Shown here: positions 25,456-33,055 of the stretch, in pieces
How positions within the stretch are numbered: position 1 is the stretch's first letter
Layout: each line of letters opens with the position of its first letter
Assembly: GCF_008831045.1 (NCBI RefSeq)
Contig: NZ_WAJS01000024.1
Span: 1 to 44,224, forward strand
Length of the DNA stretch: 44,224 nucleotides
Origin: Adlercreutzia muris
Lineage (GTDB): Bacteria > Actinomycetota > Coriobacteriia > Coriobacteriales > Eggerthellaceae
Direction: 5' to 3'
Position numbers and translations under genes: made by a program
The notes under the pieces: model-generated
What the model saw: the letters and a program-made list of their open reading frames with translations, nothing else
What the model was told of the DNA's origin: nothing
The model's database searches: none

Positions 25456-26304
25456 CTACTCGTCCCCTCGCTGCCCCCGCAGGGCCTTCAGGGCGGCTCG
25501 CTTTCTCGCCTGCCTGTCGGCGTAGGCCCGCTTCTCGGCCCGTTTGCGGGCGCGCTCGGCCTCTTCGGCGGCGCGCTCATCGGCCCGGGCCGCCTTCGCG
25601 GCCTCGCGGGCGGCGCGGCGGGCGGCGGCGCGCTCTTCCCGCTCGGCGGCGGCCTCTGCCTCGGAGAAGCGGCAGCCGCAGTAGTTCTGGCGGTACATGC
25701 CGCCCTCCCGCGAGCGGCGCGTGGCCTCGTCGTAGAAGGGGCGGTAGTCCACGAACCGGGCCTCAATGCCTTCGCGTGCGCAGGCCCGCTCCAATTCCTC
25801 CCGAATGATGCGGGTGTACTGGTAGGGGCTCACGGAAAGCGTGGTGCCCAGGGCGGCGAAACCGTGCTCGGCGGCGTAGCGGGCCGCCTCCGTAAAGCGC
25901 AGTCGGTAGCAGGCGCGGCAGCGGGCCTCTCGGGCAATGCGGGCTTCGGAGGGGCCGTCGGCTGCGGCCCCGTCGCCTTCCCGGGCCGCCCGGGCCTCGG
26001 AGTCGGTCTCGCCTCTCCCGTCGCCCTCCTCGTCGCAGATCACGCCGAACTTGGCTTCGGCCGCGTTTCCGATGCGACCCACCGCGGCCTCCCAGGCCTT
26101 CGCGTCGTAGGCACCTTCCGCCACCGCTACCTCTTCCTCCGCAGCCCATGCGCGCAGGGTGGCCAGGCGCCGAGCGTACTCCTCAGCGGGGTGGATGTTC
26201 GAGTTCGCGTAGAAGATGACAGGCTCGATGCCCTCCGAACGCAAAATGCGGACCGGCTCCAAGGAGCACGGTCCGCAACAGGCATGTAGCAGGATGCGCT
26301 GCAA
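25456..26304 (-). CDS. queH: Epoxyqueuosine reductase QueH
   Basis: A 282-residue enzyme for the last step of queuosine biosynthesis, reducing epoxyqueuosine in tRNA. The N-terminal HACCGPCS and the later CRACYRLRF and YCGC cysteines supply the iron-sulfur and metal ligands of the QueH (DUF208) family. Residues about 105-130 carry a Gly/Asp-rich insertion. After about residue 225 there is a long Arg/Ala/Glu-rich helical tail of roughly 55 residues that is not part of the catalytic core and may bind RNA or be species-specific. It lies 12 bp downstream of the ferritin gene, in the same transcript. No other queuosine genes are in the window. Confidence 0.92.
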   Translation of the reverse strand: MQRILLHACCGPCSLEPVRILRSEGIEPVIFYANSNIHPAEEYARRLATLRAWAAEEEVAVAEGAYDAKAWEAAVGRIGNAAEAKFGVICDEEGDGRGETDSEARAAREGDGAAADGPSEARIAREARCRACYRLRFTEAARYAAEHGFAALGTTLSVSPYQYTRIIREELERACAREGIEARFVDYRPFYDEATRRSREGGMYRQNYCGCRFSEAEAAAEREERAAARRAAREAAKAARADERAAEEAERARKRAEKRAYADRQARKRAALKALRGQRGDE

Positions 26305-26316
26305 GAGTGCCCGGCT

Positions 26317-26832
26317 CTACTCGGCGGCCAGGGGGCTCGGCGTCGAGTACATGCGGGCGGCGCACTCGCGATCCAGGTCGTAGAGGCCCTTCGGGTCGCC
26401 GCCGAACAGCTTCATGTTGGTGATCATGGTGTCGGCGTTGTCCTCTTCTTCCATCTGCTCGTCGATGAACCAGCCCAAGAACTTCTGGGCGCGGTAGTCG
26501 TGGGCCTCGAGCGCCGCGGCGTAGATGTCGTGGATGAGCGAGGTCACGTACTGCTCATGCTCCATGGCAGCCTCCAGCGGCTCCAGGAAGTTCGAGAAGG
26601 TCACCTCGGGCTGGTCGATGGCCAGCAAGCGCACCTTCTCGCCGTTCTCGTGCAGGTACTTGCGGAAGATCAGCGCGTGGTCGCGCTCCTCGGCGGCCTG
26701 GATCTCGAAATAGTTGGCGTAGCCAGACAGGCCCTCCTCCTCGTAGTAGTCGGCGAAAGCGAGGTACAGGTAGGCGCTGTAGAGCTCCTTGTTGATCTGG
26801 TCGTTGATGAGTTCGTACACCTTGGCGTCCAT
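26317..26832 (-). CDS. Ferritin
   Basis: A 171-residue non-haem ferritin that stores and oxidises iron. Ferroxidase-centre residues are in NKELYSAYLYLAFADYYEEE (Glu), EIQAAEERDHALIF (Glu, His), and HEQYVTSLI and FIDEQMEEE in the second helix pair. Length is typical of bacterial FtnA. The ATG at 26832 follows AAAGGA; the longer in-frame extension has no conserved look. It is transcribed with queH and divergently from the ABC transporter gene. Confidence 0.93.
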   Translation of the reverse strand: MDAKVYELINDQINKELYSAYLYLAFADYYEEEGLSGYANYFEIQAAEERDHALIFRKYLHENGEKVRLLAIDQPEVTFSNFLEPLEAAMEHEQYVTSLIHDIYAAALEAHDYRAQKFLGWFIDEQMEEEDNADTMITNMKLFGGDPKGLYDLDRECAARMYSTPSPLAAE

Positions 26833-27013
26833 GGGAGTCCTTTCTGAGCCCGAGGGCTGGTCGGTCTGATAAACGGCAATCAGGATACCCCAAAGCGCTT
26901 CAATCATGTGAAGATAAGCGGTAATTCGATGAGAAAATCCGTCCTATTTGGGGCCATGCTCCGCCGCTGTGGCACCATGGGTGAAATTTTTGAGAAGAGG
27001 GAGCGTGCGACCT

Positions 27014-30000
27014 ATGCTGCAGCTGAGGAATATCTGCAAATCCTATCGGACCGGCGACTTCACCCAAGTAGCTCTCGACGATGTGTCCATCTCGTTCCGC
27101 GATAACGAGTTCGTGGCCATCCTCGGCCCCTCGGGCTCGGGCAAGACCACGCTTTTGAACGTCATGGGCGGCCTGGACCACTATGATTCCGGCGATATGA
27201 TCGTGGACGGCATCTCCACCCACAAGTACAAGGACCGCGACTGGGACACCTTCCGCAACAACCGCATCGGCTTCGTCTTCCAGAGCTACAACCTCATCCC
27301 CCACCAGACTATCCTGCAGAACGTGGAACTGGCCCTCACCCTGTCGGGCGTGGGGAAGACCGAGCGCACGCGCCGGGCAAAGGAGGCCCTGGCCTCGGTG
27401 GGGCTCGCCGACCACGTGAACAAGCGGCCAAGCCAGCTGTCGGGCGGCCAGATGCAGCGCGTGGCCATCGCCCGCGCCCTCATCAACGACCCGGAGATCG
27501 TGCTGGCCGACGAGCCCACCGGCGCCCTGGATTCCAAGACCTCGGTGCAGATCATGGAGCTGCTCACCCAGATCGCCCAGGACCGACTCGTCATCATGGT
27601 CACCCACAATCCGGAGCTCGCGGCCATGTACGCCACGCGCACGGTGAACTTGGCCGACGGCGTCATCCGCAGCGATTCGGACCCCTACCTCCCCACGGAA
27701 GAGGAGATGCACCTGTCCCAAAAGCCCATCCGCAAGACCTCCATGGGCTTTCTCACGGCGCTCGCCCTGTCATTCAACAACCTCATGACCAAGAAGGGCC
27801 GCACCATCATGACGGCCTTCGCCGGCTCTATCGGCATCATGGGCATCGCCGCCATTCTGGCGTTGGCCAACGGCGTGGACAACTACATCGAGAAGACCGA
27901 GGAGGAGACGCTGTCGGTGTACCCGCTCCAAATCATGTCCACGGGCTTCGACATGAGCGCGCTCATGACTATGTCCACGGGCGGCGATGCGGATGACGGG
28001 GAAGGGGCTGCCGACGACGCCTCGGGCGCCGGTGGCGACGGGGTCGCTGCCCTGGCCGCTGCCGGCGTGAAAGGGGGCACCTACGGTGACGAGAACGACC
28101 CGGCGGCCCGCACCACGGTGCCCGAGACCCGCATGGTCACCGACATGTTCGCCAGTCTGGAGAACAACGACCTGGCCGCGCTCAAGCAGTTCTTCGACGA
28201 GGGCGGTGACGGCATCGGCGACTATGTGAGCTCCATCGAGTACCGCTACAACGTGACGCCCCAGGTGTTCTCCGGCAACACAGAAGGAGAGGTGCGCCAG
28301 ATCAACCCCGATACCACCTTCGAGGCCTTCGGTATGGGCGGCGGCTCGTCGTCCAACTCGCTCATGTCCACGATGTACAGCACCAACGTGTTCAACGAGA
28401 TGATGGGCAATTCCGCCATCGTGGAGGGCCAGTACGACGTGAAGGCCGGCCGATGGCCCGAGGCCTACGACGAGTGCGTCATCGTGCTCACCTCGCGCGG
28501 CACTCTGCCCGATCTGGTCACCTACGCCCTCGGTCTGCGGGATCACGCCGTGCTGGAGGACATGATCGACCAGTTCATGAACGAGGAGGAGGTGGTATCC
28601 CCCGACGACAAGCTGGAGTTCACCTACGAGGAACTCATGGCTGTGCCGCTCAAGATGGTGGCCGCCGCCGATTGTTACACCTACGATGAGGAGAATGCGG
28701 TGTGGGTGGATAAGACCGACGACGAGGACTACATGCGCGCCCTTGTGGATGCCGGCGAGGATCTGAAGATCGTGGGCGTCGTGCAGCCCAGGCCCGACGC
28801 GAAGGCCACGGCGCTGTCCATTGGCATCTACTACACGCCCGAGTTGACCCGCCACCTCATCGACCAGGCTCGCGAGACCGCCATCGTGCAGGCCCAGCTG
28901 GCCGATCCGGCCGTCGATGTGTTCAACGGCCGGGAATTCGATGCCGAGGACGAGGAAGACGCCTCGGGCTTCAATATGGATTCCCTGTTCACGGTCGATG
29001 AGGACGCCCTGCAGGATGCCTTTAAGTTCGACGAGTCGAAAATCGCCGTGGACACGAGCTCCATCAGCGGGGGGCTTTCCGCCAGCGACCTGCCATCTCC
29101 GCCCTCCCTGGATCCGAGCGATCTCGATGTGGATATGGCCTCGGCGTTCAGCCAGGAGGCCATGGGCGAGATGATGGCCGCCGCCATGGCCGGCTACGCC
29201 CAGGCCCTCGGCGCGGCCTACCAGGAGGCCATGGCCGGCATGGCCGAGGGCGCCGCGCCGCCGGACTTCCAGCAGCTGGCCCAGGACACCCTGCAAAGTT
29301 ACATGGGCAGTGCCGAGTTCCAGGCCCTCGCGGGCCAGTACGCCGGCCAGATCGTGGATGCCAACGCCCTGCAGCAGGAGCTGGCAGAAAAGATCTCGGC
29401 GGCCGTCCAGCAATCCATGGGCTCTTATATGGAAGAGGCCATGGGCATCATCGGATCCAAGACTGAGAGGGCGGTTCAGGGGGTCATCGGACAGTTGCAG
29501 GCGAACATTCCCCTGGCCATGTCCGTGGATGCCGACGCCTTCCAGAACGCCTTCCAGATGGCCATGACCGAGGACGAGCTGCGCGAGCTCATCCTGTCGC
29601 TTATGACCGACGGCACGCGCTCCTTCGACGGCAACTTGGCCAAGCTGGGCTACGCCGATCTGGCCAAGCCCTCCGAGATCGCCATCTATCCGGACAACTT
29701 CGAGGACAAGCAACGGGTCATCGCCATCCTGGACGGCTACAACGATCGCATGATCGAAGAGGGCCAGGAGAATCGGAAGATCTCCTACACCGATTTCGTG
29801 GGCACGCTCATGAAGTCGGTCACTACCATCGTGGACATGATCAGCTACGTGCTCATCGCCTTCGTGGCCATCTCGCTCGTGGTGTCGTCCATCATGATCG
29901 GCATCATCACCTACATATCGGTGCTCGAGCGCAAGAAGGAGATCGGCATTCTGCGGGCCATCGGCGCCAGCAAGGGCGACATCTCCCGGGTGTTCAACGC

Positions 30001-30241
30001 CGAGACCATTATCGAGGGTTTGGTGGCGGGCCTCATCGGCGTCGGGTTCGTGGCACTGGTGTGCATTCCGGTGAACGCGCTCGTGTACTCGCTGCTCGAC
30101 GTGCCCGATGTGGCGCTGCTGCCCTGGACTGCCGCGGCCATCCTCGTGGGCATCAGTGTGTTCCTGTCCTTCGTAGCGGGCCTGTTCCCCGCCATGGCCG
30201 CCGCCCGCAAGGACCCGGTGGAGGCCCTGCGCTCAGAATAG
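27014..30241 (+). CDS. ABC transporter ATPase fused to an FtsX/MacB-type permease
   Basis: A 1075-residue single-chain ABC protein. The ATPase comprises residues 1-230: Walker A GPSGSGKTT (38-46), Q-loop Gln90, signature LSGGQ (142-146), Walker B and Glu at VLADEP (163-168), and His198. A membrane helix near 260-290 is followed by a very large extracytoplasmic region (about 295-940), and three helices at the end carry the FtsX signature (VLERKKEIGILRAIGASKGD). MacB/LolCDE-type machines of this topology move peptides, lipoproteins or antibiotics by mechanotransmission, not by classic transport. Residues about 710-850 are rich in Ala, Met and Gln and probably form long helices. The ATG at 27014 follows AGAGGGAG. 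The substrate is unknown. Confidence 0.9.
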   Translation: MLQLRNICKSYRTGDFTQVALDDVSISFRDNEFVAILGPSGSGKTTLLNVMGGLDHYDSGDMIVDGISTHKYKDRDWDTFRNNRIGFVFQSYNLIPHQTILQNVELALTLSGVGKTERTRRAKEALASVGLADHVNKRPSQLSGGQMQRVAIARALINDPEIVLADEPTGALDSKTSVQIMELLTQIAQDRLVIMVTHNPELAAMYATRTVNLADGVIRSDSDPYLPTEEEMHLSQKPIRKTSMGFLTALALSFNNLMTKKGRTIMTAFAGSIGIMGIAAILALANGVDNYIEKTEEETLSVYPLQIMSTGFDMSALMTMSTGGDADDGEGAADDASGAGGDGVAALAAAGVKGGTYGDENDPAARTTVPETRMVTDMFASLENNDLAALKQFFDEGGDGIGDYVSSIEYRYNVTPQVFSGNTEGEVRQINPDTTFEAFGMGGGSSSNSLMSTMYSTNVFNEMMGNSAIVEGQYDVKAGRWPEAYDECVIVLTSRGTLPDLVTYALGLRDHAVLEDMIDQFMNEEEVVSPDDKLEFTYEELMAVPLKMVAAADCYTYDEENAVWVDKTDDEDYMRALVDAGEDLKIVGVVQPRPDAKATALSIGIYYTPELTRHLIDQARETAIVQAQLADPAVDVFNGREFDAEDEEDASGFNMDSLFTVDEDALQDAFKFDESKIAVDTSSISGGLSASDLPSPPSLDPSDLDVDMASAFSQEAMGEMMAAAMAGYAQALGAAYQEAMAGMAEGAAPPDFQQLAQDTLQSYMGSAEFQALAGQYAGQIVDANALQQELAEKISAAVQQSMGSYMEEAMGIIGSKTERAVQGVIGQLQANIPLAMSVDADAFQNAFQMAMTEDELRELILSLMTDGTRSFDGNLAKLGYADLAKPSEIAIYPDNFEDKQRVIAILDGYNDRMIEEGQENRKISYTDFVGTLMKSVTTIVDMISYVLIAFVAISLVVSSIMIGIITYISVLERKKEIGILRAIGASKGDISRVFNAETIIEGLVAGLIGVGFVALVCIPVNALVYSLLDVPDVALLPWTAAAILVGISVFLSFVAGLFPAMAAARKDPVEALRSE

Positions 30242-30260
30242 GCCGTTTCGTCGGGGCCGG

Positions 30261-30359
30261 CTCATAAGGTGCGGCACGCGGCGCGGGCCTTGCGCCCGAG
30301 CCCTGGCGCGGCCCCGGGCGCGGCCGCTCATGAGGTGCGGCACGCGGCGCGGGCCTTGC
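30261..30359. repeat. Two direct 33-bp repeats exactly 66 bp apart
   Basis: CTCATAAGGTGCGGCACGCG... at 30261-30293 and CTCATGAGGTGCGGCACGCG... at 30327-30359 differ at one of 33 positions. The offset between them is 66 bp, twice the unit length. They lie just downstream of the ABC transporter stop codon. Confidence 0.85.
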
Positions 30360-30437
30360 ACTCGGAACGGACTGTCTCTCCGACACCCGGGAACCAAACG
30401 GGGTTTGCGACGAGCGCAGAAGGTTTTTCTAGTCGCC

Positions 30438-30530
30438 AAAGTCCGGTTTGGCGTGGGCTCAGCACGGATTCAGCGCGAGCTCGGCGCGGGTTTGGGACGG
30501 GTTCGGCGCTGGTTCGGCGTGCGGTGAGCA
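30438..30530. repeat. Degenerate 11-bp tandem array (about eight units)
   Basis: From 30438 the sequence divides into consecutive 11-bp units with consensus YGGCGCGGGTT: for example CAGCACGGATT (30460-30470), CAGCGCGAGCT (30471-30481), CGGCGCGGGTT (30482-30492), TGGGACGGGTT (30493-30503), CGGCGCTGGTT (30504-30514) and CGGCGTGCGGT (30515-30525). The period is close to one helical turn, so the repeated GC-rich face recurs on the same side of the DNA. Confidence 0.75.
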
Positions 30531-30734
30531 CCAAAGAGGGCCTTTGAGACGAGTCTGACGATAAAAATGTCCGAGAAGGGCGATTTGGTGCTTTTGGCCG
30601 TGCCGCAAAAGGGCTCTTTGGGACAAGGACTTGAAGAAAGCCCAGTTCAAACTGCTCCAGTGGCGAACTAATTCGCCGCAAGTGACACCAAAGAAGTCAT
30701 TTCGGACAAAAAATGATAAACCTAGGGCCGAAAA

Positions 30735-30870
30735 CCCCTCTTTGGTGTTCTCCCGGGACCAGTACGGCCCCTCTTTGGCACTTTCTCTGGGACCGACAGG
30801 GCCTCTCTTCGGTGCCCTCCCCAGGATCGGATGCCCCCTCTTTGGTGCCCTCCCCGGGACCGGTATGGCC
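30735..30870. repeat. Four tandem 33-34-bp units
   Basis: Units with core CCCTCTTTGGTGCCCTCCCC followed by a GGGACCGG-like end have their GG landmarks at 30744, 30777, 30811 and 30844, so the period is 33-34 bp. Single copies of the core also occur in inverse orientation at about 30527-30541 (ACCAAAGAGGGCC) and 30689-30700 (ACCAAAGAAG). Confidence 0.75.
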
Positions 30871-31079
30871 CTTCGAGACCGCGGAGACGAACGGCTCACC
30901 TGCTCAGCGAGCAGGGGTGTGCGGCCGCGAGGGCGGACCATGCCTCCATGTTCGGCAGCCCCTCATGTTGGGGAGACGCCCGCTGGGCACCTCCCGTCGC
31001 TACGGAGCTGCGCGCGGAGCCCCCGCTCTCGCGGCCTGATCAGTCTCGCCAACTCCCTTGGGCGAATTCGGAATCGCAT

Positions 31080-31451
31080 TTACGCATCGTTGCCCACGAG
31101 GCCGTTCACGAGGGCCGATACAATGGAGATAACGATGGAGGCCACAAAAGCGCTGCCGAAGCTGGCGATGTAGAAGCCGGCGCCGAACAGCCCGTTGGCG
31201 AGCCAGGCGGCGAGGTAGAGCAGCAACGTGTTAACAATGAGGTAGAAGATGCCCAGGGTGAGCACCGTCACCGGAAGCGACAGCACCTGCAAAATCGGCT
31301 TGATGGACATGTTGACAAGCGACAGGATGAGCGCGAACAGCGCGATGCCCACCCATGAGGCATCGGCGCTGATGATGTCGATGCCGGGCACGATCCACAC
31401 GGCGGCGGCCACGGCGATGGCGGTCACGATCCAGCGAATGATGAAGTTCAT
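31080..31451 (-). CDS. Phage holin family / four-helix small membrane protein (PF04020-type)
   Basis: A 123-residue protein with four hydrophobic helices (starting MNFIIRWIVTAIAVAAAVWIVP) and the conserved NMSIKPILQVLSLPVTVLTLG segment of this family. Despite its family name it is usually chromosomal and not part of a prophage; its role is unknown, possibly in membrane integrity. The ATG at 31451 follows AAAAGGAGG; the in-frame extension of nine codons lacks a ribosome-binding site. It is divergent from the RNA methyltransferase gene. Confidence 0.87.
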   Translation of the reverse strand: MNFIIRWIVTAIAVAAAVWIVPGIDIISADASWVGIALFALILSLVNMSIKPILQVLSLPVTVLTLGIFYLIVNTLLLYLAAWLANGLFGAGFYIASFGSAFVASIVISIVSALVNGLVGNDA

Positions 31452-31495
31452 GATTACCTCCTTTTCCGATGGCCCCATTATGTCAAAATGAGACT

Positions 31496-33055
31496 ATGAC
31501 GAGAAAACATGACAACAAGCCGAAACGCGCCAGTAACCGCCCCGCCAAGGTGGGGAAGGCCCCTCGGGCAAAGCGGGGGGTCAATCGCGGCCGCGCAGCG
31601 GTGCGCGGCGATGCGCAAGGGTGCAAGGAGGCTCGCCCAGCGGGACGCGGCCCCGCCGCCCGCCCCTGCGCGCTCTGCCCGGTGTTCGGCCGTTGCGGCG
31701 GCTGCAGTCAGCTCGATGTGCCCTACGAGGCGCAGCTGGCGGCCAAGCAGCAACGCGTGGCCGCGCTCTTCGAGGGCCTTGCTCCGGCCGATGTGATGCT
31801 GCCGATTATCGGCATGGAAGAGTCCTTCCACTACCGCAACAAGGTCATCTCGCCCTATGCGCCCGCCAAGGGGAAAGCGCGGCGGGCCGGCGGCAAGGGG
31901 AAGGGCGGCGATGCCAGGCTGACCCGCGACGACATCCTCACGGGCATGTACGCACCGGGCAGCCATCGCCTCATTCCCACCGATGCCTGTGCCATCGAGA
32001 ACGAAACGGCCAAGCGCGTCACCCTGGCCATCCGCGACATCATGGCCCGCTGGGGCATGGAGCCCTACGATGAGGACGCCGGCACTGGCTTCGTGCGTCA
32101 CGCCGTGGTGCGGGTGGGCCACGAGTCGGGCGAGGTGCTGGTCACGGTGGTCACCAACGGCGACGAGTTCCCCTCGGCGAAGTCCTTCTGCCGCGAACTC
32201 GTGCGCCGCGTGCCCGAGATCACCACCATCGTGCAGAACGTGAACACGCGGGCCACCAATGTGATCCTCGGCGAGAAGGAGCGGGTGCTCTACGGCCCGG
32301 GATTCATCCTGGACACGCTCTGCGGTCTCAGCTTCCGCATCTCATCCCAGTCGTTTTACCAGGTGAATGCCACGCAGACCGAGGTGCTCTACGACGAGGC
32401 CATCCGCTTGGCCGGGCTCACGGGGGCGGAGACGGTGATCGATGCCTACTGCGGCACGGGCACCATCGGCCTGGTGGCCGCCAAGCGGGGAGCTGCCCGC
32501 GTCATCGGCGTTGATGCGGTGGAATCGGCCATCTGCGATGCCGCGGGCAACGCCCGCCACAACGGCGTGAAAAACGCCGCGTTCGTCGCCGAGGACGCCA
32601 CGGCGTTCATGGAAGAGCTCGCCGCGTCGGGGGAGCGTCCCTGTCCGCTCGTGCTCCTCATGGACCCGCCCCGGGCCGGCTCGACGCCCGCGTTCCTCGC
32701 CGCCGCCGCAACCTTGGCTCCCGAGCGCATCGTGTACATTTCCTGCAACCCCGCCACCCAGGCCCGCGACGTGCGCCAGCTCGTGGATGCCGGCTACGTC
32801 GTGCGCACCGTGCGCCCCGTCGACATGTTTCCCCACACCGACCACGTGGAATCCATCGTGATGTTGGAACGGGAAGCCAAGCGCTCCACCACAGTGGGAG
32901 CCGTGCGCGGAGGAGACGGCGGGTGTTCCGGCCGAGCGAGTTCCGCGGCGACGGGAAGCGCCCAGTGGACACTTTCCCAAAGCGAGGACTGTCTGAGCGA
33001 ATCGGAATACCCGGCGGCTCCGACCGAGGAGCCGCTGCGAGAGGAAGAGAAATGA
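31496..33055 (+). CDS. 23S rRNA/tRNA (uracil-5-)-methyltransferase, RumA/TrmA family
   Basis: A 519-residue SAM-dependent methyltransferase for a uridine in rRNA or tRNA. A 55-residue basic N-terminal tail replaces a clear TRAM domain. CALCPVFGRCGGCSQ gives the [4Fe-4S] cysteines; SFYQVN, VIDAYCGTGTIGL (SAM binding), MDPPRAG and YISCNPATQARD (catalytic Cys) are canonical. Residues about 470-519 form a low-complexity tail. The ATG at 31496 has only a weak ribosome-binding site. Its last four bases overlap the tilS start (ATGA), so the two are coupled. RlmD versus another RumA paralogue cannot be decided here. Confidence 0.9.
   Translation: MTRKHDNKPKRASNRPAKVGKAPRAKRGVNRGRAAVRGDAQGCKEARPAGRGPAARPCALCPVFGRCGGCSQLDVPYEAQLAAKQQRVAALFEGLAPADVMLPIIGMEESFHYRNKVISPYAPAKGKARRAGGKGKGGDARLTRDDILTGMYAPGSHRLIPTDACAIENETAKRVTLAIRDIMARWGMEPYDEDAGTGFVRHAVVRVGHESGEVLVTVVTNGDEFPSAKSFCRELVRRVPEITTIVQNVNTRATNVILGEKERVLYGPGFILDTLCGLSFRISSQSFYQVNATQTEVLYDEAIRLAGLTGAETVIDAYCGTGTIGLVAAKRGAARVIGVDAVESAICDAAGNARHNGVKNAAFVAEDATAFMEELAASGERPCPLVLLMDPPRAGSTPAFLAAAATLAPERIVYISCNPATQARDVRQLVDAGYVVRTVRPVDMFPHTDHVESIVMLEREAKRSTTVGAVRGGDGGCSGRASSAATGSAQWTLSQSEDCLSESEYPAAPTEEPLREEEK

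Larger units (their letters stand above)
30242..31079. repeat. 838-bp gene-free region packed with short tandem repeats
   Basis: No open frame here has convincing coding character. It contains two direct 33-bp repeats (30261-30359), an 11-bp-period array (30438-30530), an inverted copy of the CTCTTTGGTG motif near 30527-30540, and four 33-34-bp tandem units (30735-30870). The last part, 30900-31079, shows nothing recognisable. Many of the spacings are multiples of 11 bp. A 160-codon minus-strand frame (30459-30941) spans the repeats and encodes 11-residue Arg/Gly/Pro repeats, but it has no family match I recognise. Confidence 0.7.

Noticed and set aside
27770-29713. A 647-codon antisense frame across the ABC transporter gene
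   Set aside because: A His/Gly/Leu-rich shadow of a clear coding gene, without domains or a ribosome-binding site.
30735-30870. CRISPR array formed by the 33-bp units
   Set aside because: The units are directly tandem with no unique spacers.
31080-31451. A prophage holin
   Set aside because: No phage lysis or structural genes are nearby; this family is commonly chromosomal with housekeeping neighbours.
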